A stretch of 11,046 nucleotides of DNA from CAVPGH01 sp046726955 (GTDB lineage Bacteria > Acidobacteriota > Vicinamibacteria > Fen-336), in the NCBI GenBank assembly GCA_046726955.1, contig JBKPBQ010000301.1, positions 1 to 11,046 on the forward strand, read 5' to 3'. The translations under genes were made by a program, and so were the position numbers. Below are positions 1 to 7,060 of this stretch, in pieces. Every line of letters starts with the position of its first letter. The stretch's first letter is position 1. A model generated the notes under the pieces. The model was not told where the DNA came from, did not search any database, and saw nothing but the letters and a program-made list of their open reading frames with translations.

Positions 1-398
1 ACGACGCTCGGGAGCGGGCCCGTCTGCGCTTGCTCTGTCGGCGTCAGCGCGAGCTCGGGTGACTCCACCTGGAGGTCGGCCAGCGAGATCGAGCCGAGAA
101 GGAGGGCGGGATGGGCCCGCGCCTCGACGCGGGGCGCGCTCAGTCGATACCCGGGCCCCTCCACGACGAGGTCCTCGATGACGGCCGTGAGCCGGGCGGG
201 GACGACGTGGAGGCTCCCCATCCGGCTCTCGGGCCCGAGAGCCTCGCGGAGCCGGCGCTCCGCCAGCCGCCGGAGCGGCTCCTGGGGAAAGAGCCCGAAG
301 GCTAGCGCGACGAGAGCGAGGACGAAGACGGCGAGGACGCCTGCGCGACGCCACCGCCGGGCCGGCCTCGCCAGGTGCTGCGAGGAGGCACTCTGCAC
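1..398 (-). CDS. AsmA/TamB-like membrane-anchored protein, N-terminal part (runs off left edge)
   Basis: The reading frame is open on the minus strand from position 398 to the window edge, giving about 132 residues. I chose the GTG at 398 because GAGGGA lies six bases upstream of it. The N-terminus is basic (HLARPARRWRRAG), followed by one hydrophobic segment at about residues 20-38 (VLAVFVLALVALAFGLF). Then comes a RLAERRLREALG helix and alternating beta-type sequence (GSLHVVPARLTAVIEDLVVEG, then SAPRVEARAHPALLLGSISL). A single membrane anchor followed by repeating 'x-V-x-A-x-P-x-L-L-x-G-x-I' strands is typical of the AsmA / DUF748 / TamB group. These are envelope proteins anchored in the inner membrane whose long beta-rich body spans the periplasm, and they are linked to lipid or outer-membrane protein transport. 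The rest of the protein is outside the window, so the subfamily cannot be named. The frame is a real gene and not a shadow: the other two minus frames give Ser/Arg-rich nonsense. Confidence 0.72.
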   Translation of the reverse strand, partial: MQSASSQHLARPARRWRRAGVLAVFVLALVALAFGLFPQEPLRRLAERRLREALGPESRMGSLHVVPARLTAVIEDLVVEGPGYRLSAPRVEARAHPALLLGSISLADLQVESPELALTPTEQAQTGPLPSV

Positions 399-466
399 AG
401 GGGATCCCTCACGTACCGGCAAGGATACAACGAGCAAGCGGCGTGCCGAGCTGCACACCGACCTGT

Positions 467-492
467 GCCGCCCGGGCCGCGGCCCGAGCGGC
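467..492. repeat. GC-rich dyad (hairpin) between the zinc-ribbon gene and the AsmA-like gene
   Basis: The core at 473-486, CGGGCCGCGGCCCG, is a perfect 14-bp palindrome. It is flanked by GCCGC (467-471) and GCGGC (488-492), which extend the stem past one mismatch (C472/A487). A run of five A residues follows at 493-497 on the plus strand. On the minus strand, where both flanking genes lie, the T run precedes the hairpin, so this is not a canonical U-tract terminator. It may end or process the transcript of the 551-793 gene, or it may be chance in GC-rich DNA. Confidence 0.4.
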
Positions 493-550
493 AAAAACCC
501 GTAGTCGCTTCTACGATCTGCCCGTCAGTTCCGATATTTTCGGGCCGGCC

Positions 551-793
551 TCAGACCGTCGGCCGGCGCACCGCCCGGTATTCCCCGGTGTCCCACGCCG
601 ACGTCCGGGTCACGTCCCCTCGCTCGCGGCAGTAGACCTTGCGTACGAGCTCGATCTGGGCGCTGCCGGCGAAGCCGAGCTCGCCGAGGTCGCGCCCGAC
701 CGCGCCGCACCGCGCGCAGCGAAAGCCCCCCACGAGCTGGCGAACCGGGTCGTGCCGGTAGCCGAGCCATTGGCACTGGATCCATCCCAACAT
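551..793 (-). CDS. Small zinc-ribbon-like protein of unknown function (80 aa)
   Basis: I chose the ATG at 793 because GGAGAAG sits about eight bases upstream of it; an in-frame GTG at 817 would add eight residues but has a poorer ribosome binding site. The 80-residue product starts MLGWIQCQWLGYRHDPV and contains GGFRCARCGAVGRDLGELGF. It is rich in Trp, Tyr, Phe and Cys, unlike the Arg/Pro-rich overlapping frames. C7, H14 and the CxxC pair C26/C29 are spaced as in small zinc-ribbon proteins of the form 'C-x(4-6)-H ... F-x-C-x-x-C-G', including DUF1660-type proteins, so they could hold one Zn ion. A fourth Cys lies in the VYCRERG segment. The C-terminal part (TRTSAWDTGEYR) is not assigned to any domain. 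There is no signal peptide or membrane segment, so it should be cytoplasmic. The function is unknown and no partner gene is evident; the downstream gene on the same strand begins 150 bp away. Confidence 0.6.
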   Translation of the reverse strand: MLGWIQCQWLGYRHDPVRQLVGGFRCARCGAVGRDLGELGFAGSAQIELVRKVYCRERGDVTRTSAWDTGEYRAVRRPTV

Positions 794-1060
794 GTCGGTC
801 TTCTCCGGACGGAGCACGTCCCTGCGGATCGCCTCTACCGAGCCGCCGCCTCTGCTGGAGGGGAGAAGCGAGTGACGGGCCTGTTGGCTGAGGACGGAAA
901 GCTGTCACGGTCGGGTGTCGTTCGCGTGTGACGGGAATCACTCGGCAGGCCGAACTGGAACGACACGTGTTACGTACACCGGTGACGCGGGGATTGGACT
1001 TGAAGCGCCGCGCCCGCGAGAATCCCCCGCGATGCACCCCCTCGTCGCGCCGCCGCGTCC
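794..1060. other. Divergent intergenic region upstream of the ABC exporter
   Basis: This 267-bp gap separates the minus-strand zinc-ribbon gene from the plus-strand ABC transporter. No frame in it looks like protein. It holds a cluster of short palindromes at 963-984 (separate entry). Toward the ABC gene there is only a weak promoter match: TTGGAC at 994-999, then 18 bp, then GAGAAT at 1018-1023. I cannot place a confident promoter for either gene. Confidence 0.4.
963..984. promoter_or_regulatory. Cluster of three abutting palindromes, possible operator of the ABC gene
   Basis: Three perfect palindromes follow each other with no gap: ACACGTGT (963-970), TACGTA (971-976) and CACCGGTG (977-984). 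A wider inverted repeat, GTGT-TACGT-ACAC, spans 967-979. The cluster ends 76 bp before the GTG start of the ABC exporter. Dyad sites at such positions commonly bind dimeric repressors, but no regulator gene is in the window and I do not recognise the site. Confidence 0.3.
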
Positions 1061-2833
1061 GTGAGCACCCCGTCTAGCGAGATCCCGCGCAAGCCCGTCC
1101 CCTTCGCACTGGAGATGAGCCGCCGCTTCCGCGGCTGGGCGGCGGGGGCGATGCTCGCCGTGCTCGTGGCCACCGCGGCGAGCCGGCTCCTCACCTACAT
1201 CATGAAGCTCCTGACGGACTCCGCGATCGCCTTCGGGCAGGGCAAGGCGAGCTCCGCGGACATCTGGCACTGGGCGCTCCTCTTCCCCGCGGTCTACCTG
1301 GGCAACGAGGCGGTCTGGCGCACGAGCGGCTTCTGCGGCATGCGCTGGATCACCGGGGTGGTCGCAGAGGCGAACCGGCGGCTCTTCGGCCATCTCTCCG
1401 ACCACTCCGCCGCGTACTTCAGCGACCGCTACGCGGGCGCTCTCGTGAACAAGATCGCCAACGCGGCGAGCGGGACCGAGCAGCTCGTCGCACAGTTCCT
1501 CTGGCAGTTCTTCCCCTGGATCGTGGGCCTCACCGCCGACCTCAACATCACGTACCTCGCGCATCCCTACTTCGCGCTCGCCCTCGCGGTGTGGATGGTC
1601 GTCTACATCCCGCTGAACGTGCTCTTCGTCTCGCGGCTCCACCGCCTGAGCTTCAAGTACGCGGAGTCGTCCTCGCAGCTTCGCGGGCAGATGGTGGACA
1701 GCACGTCGAACATCGACGCGGTGCGCGCCTCCGGCGAGGTCGAGTACGAGAAGGGGCACATCAGCGAGTACGTGAGCCACCAGCGGGTCGCGCACCTGCG
1801 CGAGTGGTGGTGGTCGGAGTGGGTGCTCGTGACGAACGGGGCGCTCCTCGCCGCGTTCATCCTCTCCATGTTCGCGATCGGCATGCGGCTCATCGAGAGC
1901 TCGGCGCTGAGCGTGGGCTCGTTGGTCATGGTGATCACTGTGGTGCTCGCCCTGGAGCAGCGCATGTTCTTCCTCGGCCAGCACCTGACGCAGGCCGTGA
2001 GCTACTACGGCCAGGTCGGGGAAGGATTGAAGGAGCTCCTGGAGCCGCACGAGATCACGGACCGTCCCGGGGCCGTCCCTCTCGTCGTCTCGGCGGCGAA
2101 GATCGAGTTCTGCAATGTGCGCTTCGCCTACCGCGAGCAACCCGTCTTCGCCGGCGACTTCTGTCTCCAGATCGCAGGCGGCGAGAAGGTCGGGCTCGTC
2201 GGCCACAGCGGGGCCGGCAAGTCCACGGTCGTGGCTCTTCTCCTGCGGCAGTTCGAGCTCCAGGGCGGGTCGATCCGCATCGACGGCCAGTCGGTCGCCG
2301 ACATCACGCTGGAATCGCTCCGCCGCTCGGTCGCGCTCGTGCCCCAGGCCACCTCGCTCTTCCACCGCACGATCCTCGAGAACATCCGCTACGGCCGCCT
2401 GGACGCGAGCGACGCCGAGGTGATGGAGGCGGCGCGGATGGCGCAGGCGCACAGCTTCATCGAGCAGCTCCCCGACAAGTACCAGACCCGCGTGGGCGAG
2501 CGCGGGGTCAAGCTCTCGGGCGGGCAGCGCCAGCGGATCTCGATCGCCCGAGCGCTCCTGCGCCGGGCCCCCATCCTCCTCCTCGACGAGGCCACGAGCG
2601 CCCTCGACAGCGAGAGCGAGGCCGCGATCCAGGCCGCGCTCGGCGGTCTCATGCGCGACCGGACGGTGATCGTGATCGCGCACCGGCTGTCGACACTCCG
2701 GGCCATGGACCGGATCGTGGTGCTGGAGGACGGACGCGTCGTCGAGAACGGCCGGCACGAAGACCTGGTGGAGAAGGGCGGAGTCTACGCCTCGCTCTGG
2801 AACAGCCAGGTCTCCGGCTTCATCCCCGACTGA
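1061..2833 (+). CDS. ABC exporter, fused permease and ATP-binding domains (half-transporter)
   Basis: This 590-residue protein has the layout and length of a bacterial type I (ABCB-like) exporter half-transporter, which works as a homo- or heterodimer in the inner membrane and uses ATP to export lipids, drugs or peptides. Residues 1-330 form the membrane domain, with hydrophobic segments near 27-48, 70-87, 150-190 and 255-300. The ATPase domain (about 347-580) has an A-loop Tyr (Y357), Walker A GHSGAGKST (381-389, K387), Q-loop Q429, signature LSGGQ (485-489), Walker B ILLLDE (505-510) with catalytic E510, D-loop SALD and H-loop H541. All key residues are present, so it should be active. The GTG at 1061 is the first usable start after an in-frame stop at 1001; it has no clear Shine-Dalgarno, and ATG 1115 is an alternative that would remove 18 residues. 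No second half-transporter or membrane-fusion protein is adjacent, so a homodimer is likely. The substrate cannot be told from the sequence. It ends 14 bp from the convergent next gene. Confidence 0.93.
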   Translation: MSTPSSEIPRKPVPFALEMSRRFRGWAAGAMLAVLVATAASRLLTYIMKLLTDSAIAFGQGKASSADIWHWALLFPAVYLGNEAVWRTSGFCGMRWITGVVAEANRRLFGHLSDHSAAYFSDRYAGALVNKIANAASGTEQLVAQFLWQFFPWIVGLTADLNITYLAHPYFALALAVWMVVYIPLNVLFVSRLHRLSFKYAESSSQLRGQMVDSTSNIDAVRASGEVEYEKGHISEYVSHQRVAHLREWWWSEWVLVTNGALLAAFILSMFAIGMRLIESSALSVGSLVMVITVVLALEQRMFFLGQHLTQAVSYYGQVGEGLKELLEPHEITDRPGAVPLVVSAAKIEFCNVRFAYREQPVFAGDFCLQIAGGEKVGLVGHSGAGKSTVVALLLRQFELQGGSIRIDGQSVADITLESLRRSVALVPQATSLFHRTILENIRYGRLDASDAEVMEAARMAQAHSFIEQLPDKYQTRVGERGVKLSGGQRQRISIARALLRRAPILLLDEATSALDSESEAAIQAALGGLMRDRTVIVIAHRLSTLRAMDRIVVLEDGRVVENGRHEDLVEKGGVYASLWNSQVSGFIPD

Positions 2834-2847
2834 GCGCCGCGGGCTCT

Positions 2848-5800
2848 TCAGCGCTCCGCGGCGAGGCCCACCGCGGGGACGCCTTCCCGCTGCATCAGCT
2901 CGTTGAGCGCGGGCACGTCCCGGGCCAGCGCCTCCTTCCAGGGCCGGACGAGCGCGTCCGTCCTCTCCTTGAGCTCCGCGAAGAACTCCTCGGCCTGGCG
3001 GGTGGGGGCCGCGTCGGCGCTGTCCACCACCGCCGCCAGCCAGGCAAGCTTGCTCGTGAGCATCGTCGGCCAGTTGCACATGTCCTGCGAGGAACGGGCC
3101 TTGAGCTGGAGGATGCCCGCTTCGAGCGGGGCCGCCTTCGCGTCGATGGCGTCGGCCGCGGCCACGACCGCCTTTCCCTTGGCGGAGTCGCCCACGCGCG
3201 TCTTGAGCGCCTCGAGCTGCTTGCGTACCGCCCGGATCTCGAGCACGGCCTCGTGCGCGCGGGCGAGCGTGTCGCGGATGTCGAGCATCATCTCGTATTG
3301 GCGGCGCAGGTCGGCCTCCGACGTCTTGACCCTCGGGTCGAGCCGGACCTCGACGGGGGCGGTCAGCGTCTTTCCGCCGGCGCTGAGACGGACCTGGTAC
3401 GTGCCCGGAAGCACCATCGGCATCGGGGGCGTGCCCATGTCGTAGATCGCGGAGCCGACGAGCTTGGGCTTGTCGTGGCGAAGGTCCCACACGAAGCGGT
3501 GCAGGCCCGCCTCCTTGGGCATGACGTCGGGCTTCTCGTCGGGCTCCGGCCGCTCGGGGAGCGGCTTGTCGGGGATGACTTCCTCCTCGCTCTTGTACCG
3601 GCGGATCACCTTGCCGGACCCGTCGAGGACCTCCAGGCTCACCTCCGTCTGCTTCTGCGCGAGCTGGTAATAGACGATGGCGCCGGACGGGGGGTTCTTG
3701 CCCTGGAAGGAGGCGCGGCTGCTGTCCGCGCGGTAGCGATAGGCGGCGCTCGGCGCGAAGAGGTGCACGTCGGCCTTCGCCACCGCGTCGCTCCACTGCC
3801 GCAGCGGCGCCAGGTCGTCGAGGATCCAGAACGCGCGCCCGTGCGTAGCCAGCACCAGGTCGTCTCCCTTTACGACGAGGTCGCGGATGGGGACGGTCGG
3901 GAGGTTGAGCTTCAGGGGCTGCCAGTGCCCGCCGTCGTCGAACGAGACGAAGACGCCGGTCTCCGTCCCCGCGTAGAGCAGTCCCTTGCGTGCCGGGTCC
4001 TCGCGCACGGCGCGCACGAAGCTGCCGTCGGGGATCCCGACGGTGGCGAGGCGGCGCCAGCTCTGGCCGTAGTCGCGCGTGACCCAGGCGTAGGGCTTGT
4101 AGTCGTCCAGCTCGTGGCGGTCCACGGCCACGTAGGCGGTGCCCGCGTCGTGCGGCGAGGCGTCGATCTGGCTGACGAGGCTCCACTCCGGCAGGTCCTT
4201 GGGCGTGACGTTCGTCCACGTCTTCCCGTCGTCGCGCGTGACCTGCACGAGGCCGTCGTCCGTGCCCGCCCAGAGGAGGCCTTTCTGCTTCGGCGACTCC
4301 GCCAGCGCGAAGACCACGTCGTAGTATTCGATGCTGATGTTCTCGCCGGTCACGGGGCCGCCGGAGCGCTGCTGCTTCGTCTTGTCGTTCCGCGTGAGGT
4401 CGCCGCTGATGGGCGTCCAGCTCATCCCGCCGTCGCTCGTCCGGAAGATCACGTTGCCGGCGTAGTAGACGACGCTCGGGTCGTGGCGTGACACGAGGAT
4501 GGGCTCCGTCCAGTTGAACCGGTACTTCAGGTTAGCCGCCTCGTGGCCGTCGGTGTTGTCCGGCCACACGCTCACGTTCTGGGCCTGCGCGGTCTTCTCC
4601 TCGTAGCGCGTGAGGATGCCGAAGTACTCGCCGGCGTACACGGCGCTGCCGTCGGGTGTCGCCGAGATGTAGCCGGCCTCCCCGCCCCCCACCGCCTTCC
4701 AGTCCGCGCGCGTGATCGCGCCCTCGTCGCTCCGGCTGCGGATGGCGATCGAGGAGTTGTCCTGCTGCGACCCGTAGAGCACGTAGGGCCACTGGTCGTC
4801 CGTGCTCACGTGGTAGAACTGCGCGGTCGGCTGGTTGTCCTGCCTGCTCCAAGTCTCGCCGCCGTCCACGCTGATCGTGGCCCCGCCGTCGTCGGCCGCG
4901 GCCATGCGCCGCGGGTTCTCGGGGTCGATCCAGAGGTGATGGTAGTCGCCGTGCGGCGTCTCGATCGGCGTCCACGTCTTCCCCCCGTCGCGCGAGCGGT
5001 AGAAGCCGACGGTGAGGACGTAGACCGTGTCGGGCTCGCGCGAGTCGGCGGCGACGTGCGTGTAGTACCAGGGCCGGTGGCGCAGCCGGTGATCGTCCGT
5101 CATCTGCTTCCAGCTCTCGCCCCCGTCGTCCGAGCGGTAGAGGCCGCCCTTCTCGTCGGCCGCCTCCACCATCGCGTAGACGCGTCGGCTGTCGCCGCCG
5201 GAGAGGCTCACGCCGATCCGCCCCAGGACAACGTCGGGCCAGCCCTTGCCCTCGACCTTCTTCCAGGTGTTGCCGCCGTCCGCGGAGCGGTAGAGTCCGC
5301 TGCCCGGGCCGCCGCTCGTGAGGCTCCACGGCGTGCGGTTCGCCTCCCAGAGCGCGGCGAACAGGATGCTGGGGTTGCGGGGGTCCATGGCGAGGTCGAT
5401 GGCGCCCGTCTTGTCGTCCTTGAAGAGGACCTTCTCCCAGGTCTTGCCGCCGTCCCGCGTGCGGAAGACGCCGCGCTCTGCGTTCGGCCCGAAGGCGTGG
5501 CCGAGCGCGGCCACGTACACGAGGTTCGGGTCCCTGGGGTGGACGACGAGGGCGCCGATGTGGCGCGTGTCCTTGAGCCCGACGTTCGTCCAGGTCTTGC
5601 CTGCGTCGCTGGACCTGTAGACACCGTCGCCGTGCGAGAGGTTGCCGCGGATGCAGGCCTCGCCCGTGCCCACGTAGACGACGCTCGGGTCCGACGGCGC
5701 CACCGCGATCGCGCCGATCGAGGAGACGGCTTCCTTGTCGAAGAGGCTCGTCCAGGAGGCGCCGCCGTTCGTCGTCTTCCAGACCCCGCCTCCGGTGTAG

Positions 5801-5991
5801 CCCGCGTAGTAGGTGTTCGCATCGGCCGTCGTCCCCACGGCCGTCATGGCGCGTCCGCCGCGCCAGGGGCCGACGAGGCGGTACTTCATGCCCTGGAAGG
5901 GCTCGGGCGGCTTGTCGGCGGCCAGGGTCGGCGGCGCGCAGATCGCGGCGAGGCCGGCGAGGACGAGGACAGGGCGGAGATGGTGGGGCAT
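2848..5991 (-). CDS. Secreted VPS10/sortilin-type beta-propeller protein with Asp-box (BNR) repeats
   Basis: The start is ATG 5991, with AGGGAGG seven bases upstream; an open extension to 6093 has no such support and would hide the signal peptide. The 1047-residue product starts with a signal peptide (MPHHLRPVLVLAGLAAICAPPTLA, cut near residue 24), so it is exported. Eleven Asp-boxes (S/T-x-D-x-G-x-S/T-W) occur at about residues 73, 127, 178, 236, 287, 333, 374, 518, 585, 638 and 683. Each closes a propeller blade, which points to one or two large propellers over residues 35-725. This matches the sortilin/VPS10 N-terminal family, often labelled 'glycosyl hydrolase' in databases. A beta domain (about 780-885, with GLHRFVWDLRHD and PGTYQVRLSAGG) and a helical C-terminal tail (890-1047) follow. 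The role is unknown: I see no sialidase catalytic set, so binding of protein or glycan is more likely than hydrolysis. It stands alone, convergent with the ABC gene and divergent from the ureohydrolase gene. Confidence 0.9.
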   Translation of the reverse strand: MPHHLRPVLVLAGLAAICAPPTLAADKPPEPFQGMKYRLVGPWRGGRAMTAVGTTADANTYYAGYTGGGVWKTTNGGASWTSLFDKEAVSSIGAIAVAPSDPSVVYVGTGEACIRGNLSHGDGVYRSSDAGKTWTNVGLKDTRHIGALVVHPRDPNLVYVAALGHAFGPNAERGVFRTRDGGKTWEKVLFKDDKTGAIDLAMDPRNPSILFAALWEANRTPWSLTSGGPGSGLYRSADGGNTWKKVEGKGWPDVVLGRIGVSLSGGDSRRVYAMVEAADEKGGLYRSDDGGESWKQMTDDHRLRHRPWYYTHVAADSREPDTVYVLTVGFYRSRDGGKTWTPIETPHGDYHHLWIDPENPRRMAAADDGGATISVDGGETWSRQDNQPTAQFYHVSTDDQWPYVLYGSQQDNSSIAIRSRSDEGAITRADWKAVGGGEAGYISATPDGSAVYAGEYFGILTRYEEKTAQAQNVSVWPDNTDGHEAANLKYRFNWTEPILVSRHDPSVVYYAGNVIFRTSDGGMSWTPISGDLTRNDKTKQQRSGGPVTGENISIEYYDVVFALAESPKQKGLLWAGTDDGLVQVTRDDGKTWTNVTPKDLPEWSLVSQIDASPHDAGTAYVAVDRHELDDYKPYAWVTRDYGQSWRRLATVGIPDGSFVRAVREDPARKGLLYAGTETGVFVSFDDGGHWQPLKLNLPTVPIRDLVVKGDDLVLATHGRAFWILDDLAPLRQWSDAVAKADVHLFAPSAAYRYRADSSRASFQGKNPPSGAIVYYQLAQKQTEVSLEVLDGSGKVIRRYKSEEEVIPDKPLPERPEPDEKPDVMPKEAGLHRFVWDLRHDKPKLVGSAIYDMGTPPMPMVLPGTYQVRLSAGGKTLTAPVEVRLDPRVKTSEADLRRQYEMMLDIRDTLARAHEAVLEIRAVRKQLEALKTRVGDSAKGKAVVAAADAIDAKAAPLEAGILQLKARSSQDMCNWPTMLTSKLAWLAAVVDSADAAPTRQAEEFFAELKERTDALVRPWKEALARDVPALNELMQREGVPAVGLAAER

Positions 5992-6023
5992 GGTTCGGCC
6001 TCCCTGAGGCTTGGGTAGGCGGG

Positions 6024-6053
6024 AGCCTATGTGCGCGGCGCCGCCGTGGTCAA
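6024..6053 (-). promoter_or_regulatory. Possible promoter of the propeller gene
   Basis: On the minus strand TTGACC (plus-strand GGTCAA, 6048-6053) matches the -35 consensus at five of six positions. A poor -10-like element (CATAGG or TAGGCT, within 6024-6031) follows at 16-18 bp. The ATG at 5991 is about 33 bp further on, leaving room for the AGGGAGG ribosome binding site. The -10 is weak, so this is tentative. Confidence 0.3.
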
Positions 6054-6074
6054 GGCGGAGCGCGTCGCTATACT
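6047..6074 (+). promoter_or_regulatory. Predicted sigma70-type promoter of the ureohydrolase gene
   Basis: TGGTCA (6047-6052, four of six matches to TTGACA) is followed after 16 bp by TATACT (6069-6074, five of six matches to TATAAT). Transcription would begin near 6081, about ten bases before the ATG at 6092, giving a very short leader. TATACT stands out in a very GC-rich gap. This placement also argues against the upstream in-frame start codons, which would not be in the transcript. Confidence 0.45.
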
Positions 6075-6091
6075 TGTGGGCGGCAACGCCC

Positions 6092-7060
6092 ATGCTGCCC
6101 CGACACCCCTGGGGCGACCTCGCTCCCCCCGCGAGCCCGCCCGGAGCCGACGTCGCGATACTCGGCGTCCCCTACGACGGGGCCGTGTGCTTCCGCGCGG
6201 GCGCCGCCGAGGCTCCGTCGCGGCTGCGTGCCATTTCCAACTGCTCCGCCGCCGTCGCCGAGGACGGCTACGTCGTGGAGCCCTCGCGGTTCCGGGTGCG
6301 CGACGCGGGCGACGTCCCTCCGCCTCGCGATGACACGGGTGCCGTCGACGGCTCGGAGGCGGCGCGCGCGGAGTACTTCGAGCGCGTGCAGGACGCGGCG
6401 GCGCGGGAGATGGCCGGGTCCTTCCTCCTTTCGATCGGCGGCGACCACTCGGTGACGATCCCGCTCGCGCGGGCGTTCGCGTCCCGGCATGCGCGAGGAT
6501 TCGGGATGGTGCTGCTCGACGCGCACCCCGACCTGTTCGACATCTACGACGGCTCGAGGACGTCGCACGCCTGTCCCATGCGCCGGGCCCTGGAGACGGG
6601 CGCCCTCGAGCCGCGGCACCTGCTGATCCTCGGCACGCGCTCCTACCACCCGAGCGAGATCGCCTTCATGAAGGAGGCCGGGATCGCGTTCGTGCCGGCG
6701 CGCGAGCTCGAGCGCGTGGGGATGGCGGCCGCGGTCAAGCTCGCCCAGGAGCGGCTCGCCGGCGTTTCCGACGTCTATCTCACGCTCGACATCGACGTGG
6801 CCGATCCCGCGTGCGCCCCGGGAACCGGCGCGCCGGTGGCGGGAGGGCTCTCGAGCCGTCAGCTCCTCGACCTCACGCGCGGGCTCCTCGAGGAGCTGCC
6901 CGTGCGGGCCATGGACGTCGTGGAGATGGCGCCCCCGCTCGATCCCACGGAAGCGACGCTCTTCCTCGGCCTGCAGATCGCGTTCGAGACCTTCGCGGTC
7001 CTCGCGCGCAGGAAGGCTACGAGCCCGGCCCCCGCCAGTCCAGGTTCTCGAACCGCGTGA
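6092..7060 (+). CDS. Ureohydrolase: agmatinase/arginase family protein
   Basis: The 322-residue product matches the usual length of ureohydrolases, which use two Mn ions to hydrolyse the guanidino group of agmatine, arginine or related compounds, releasing urea. The metal ligands are all visible: GGDHS (H119), DAHPD (D143, H145, D147) and TLDIDVADP (D233, D235). E278 in DVVEMAP and SHACPMRR (H159) fit the substrate-binding positions. The SHAxxMRR form resembles agmatinases (SpeB) and related enzymes more than arginases, but formimidoylglutamase or guanidino-acid hydrolase activity cannot be excluded. ATG 6092 is chosen because the family homology starts right after it (WGDLAPP...ADVAILGVPYDG) and a promoter lies just upstream; the upstream in-frame extension to a TTG at 6011 has no family similarity. 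No polyamine or arginine genes are adjacent. Its last 44 bp overlap the end of dnaB on the other strand. Confidence 0.88.
   Translation: MLPRHPWGDLAPPASPPGADVAILGVPYDGAVCFRAGAAEAPSRLRAISNCSAAVAEDGYVVEPSRFRVRDAGDVPPPRDDTGAVDGSEAARAEYFERVQDAAAREMAGSFLLSIGGDHSVTIPLARAFASRHARGFGMVLLDAHPDLFDIYDGSRTSHACPMRRALETGALEPRHLLILGTRSYHPSEIAFMKEAGIAFVPARELERVGMAAAVKLAQERLAGVSDVYLTLDIDVADPACAPGTGAPVAGGLSSRQLLDLTRGLLEELPVRAMDVVEMAPPLDPTEATLFLGLQIAFETFAVLARRKATSPAPASPGSRTA

Noticed and set aside
525..1037. A 170-codon minus-strand frame overlapping the zinc-ribbon gene
   Set aside because: Arg/Pro-rich translation without motifs; the other minus frame has the CxxC protein and a ribosome binding site.
938..4219. 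A 1093-codon open frame on the minus strand across the ABC transporter and the end of the propeller gene
   Set aside because: It is antisense or out of frame to two clearly recognisable proteins, and its translation is Arg/Gly/Pro/Asp-rich with no domain. Long shadow frames are expected at this GC content.
1591..4491. A 966-codon plus-strand open frame spanning the ABC gene and the antisense of the propeller gene
   Set aside because: Same reason: low-complexity Arg/Gly/His/Leu-rich translation and no family signature.
4543..6018. A 491-codon plus-strand open frame opposite the propeller gene
   Set aside because: Val/Arg/Ala-rich shadow of the Asp-box protein; the minus strand has signal peptide, ribosome binding site and repeated motifs.
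6011..6091. An upstream start (TTG at 6011) adding 27 residues to the ureohydrolase
   Set aside because: The extra sequence is unlike the family, and the predicted promoter lies inside it.
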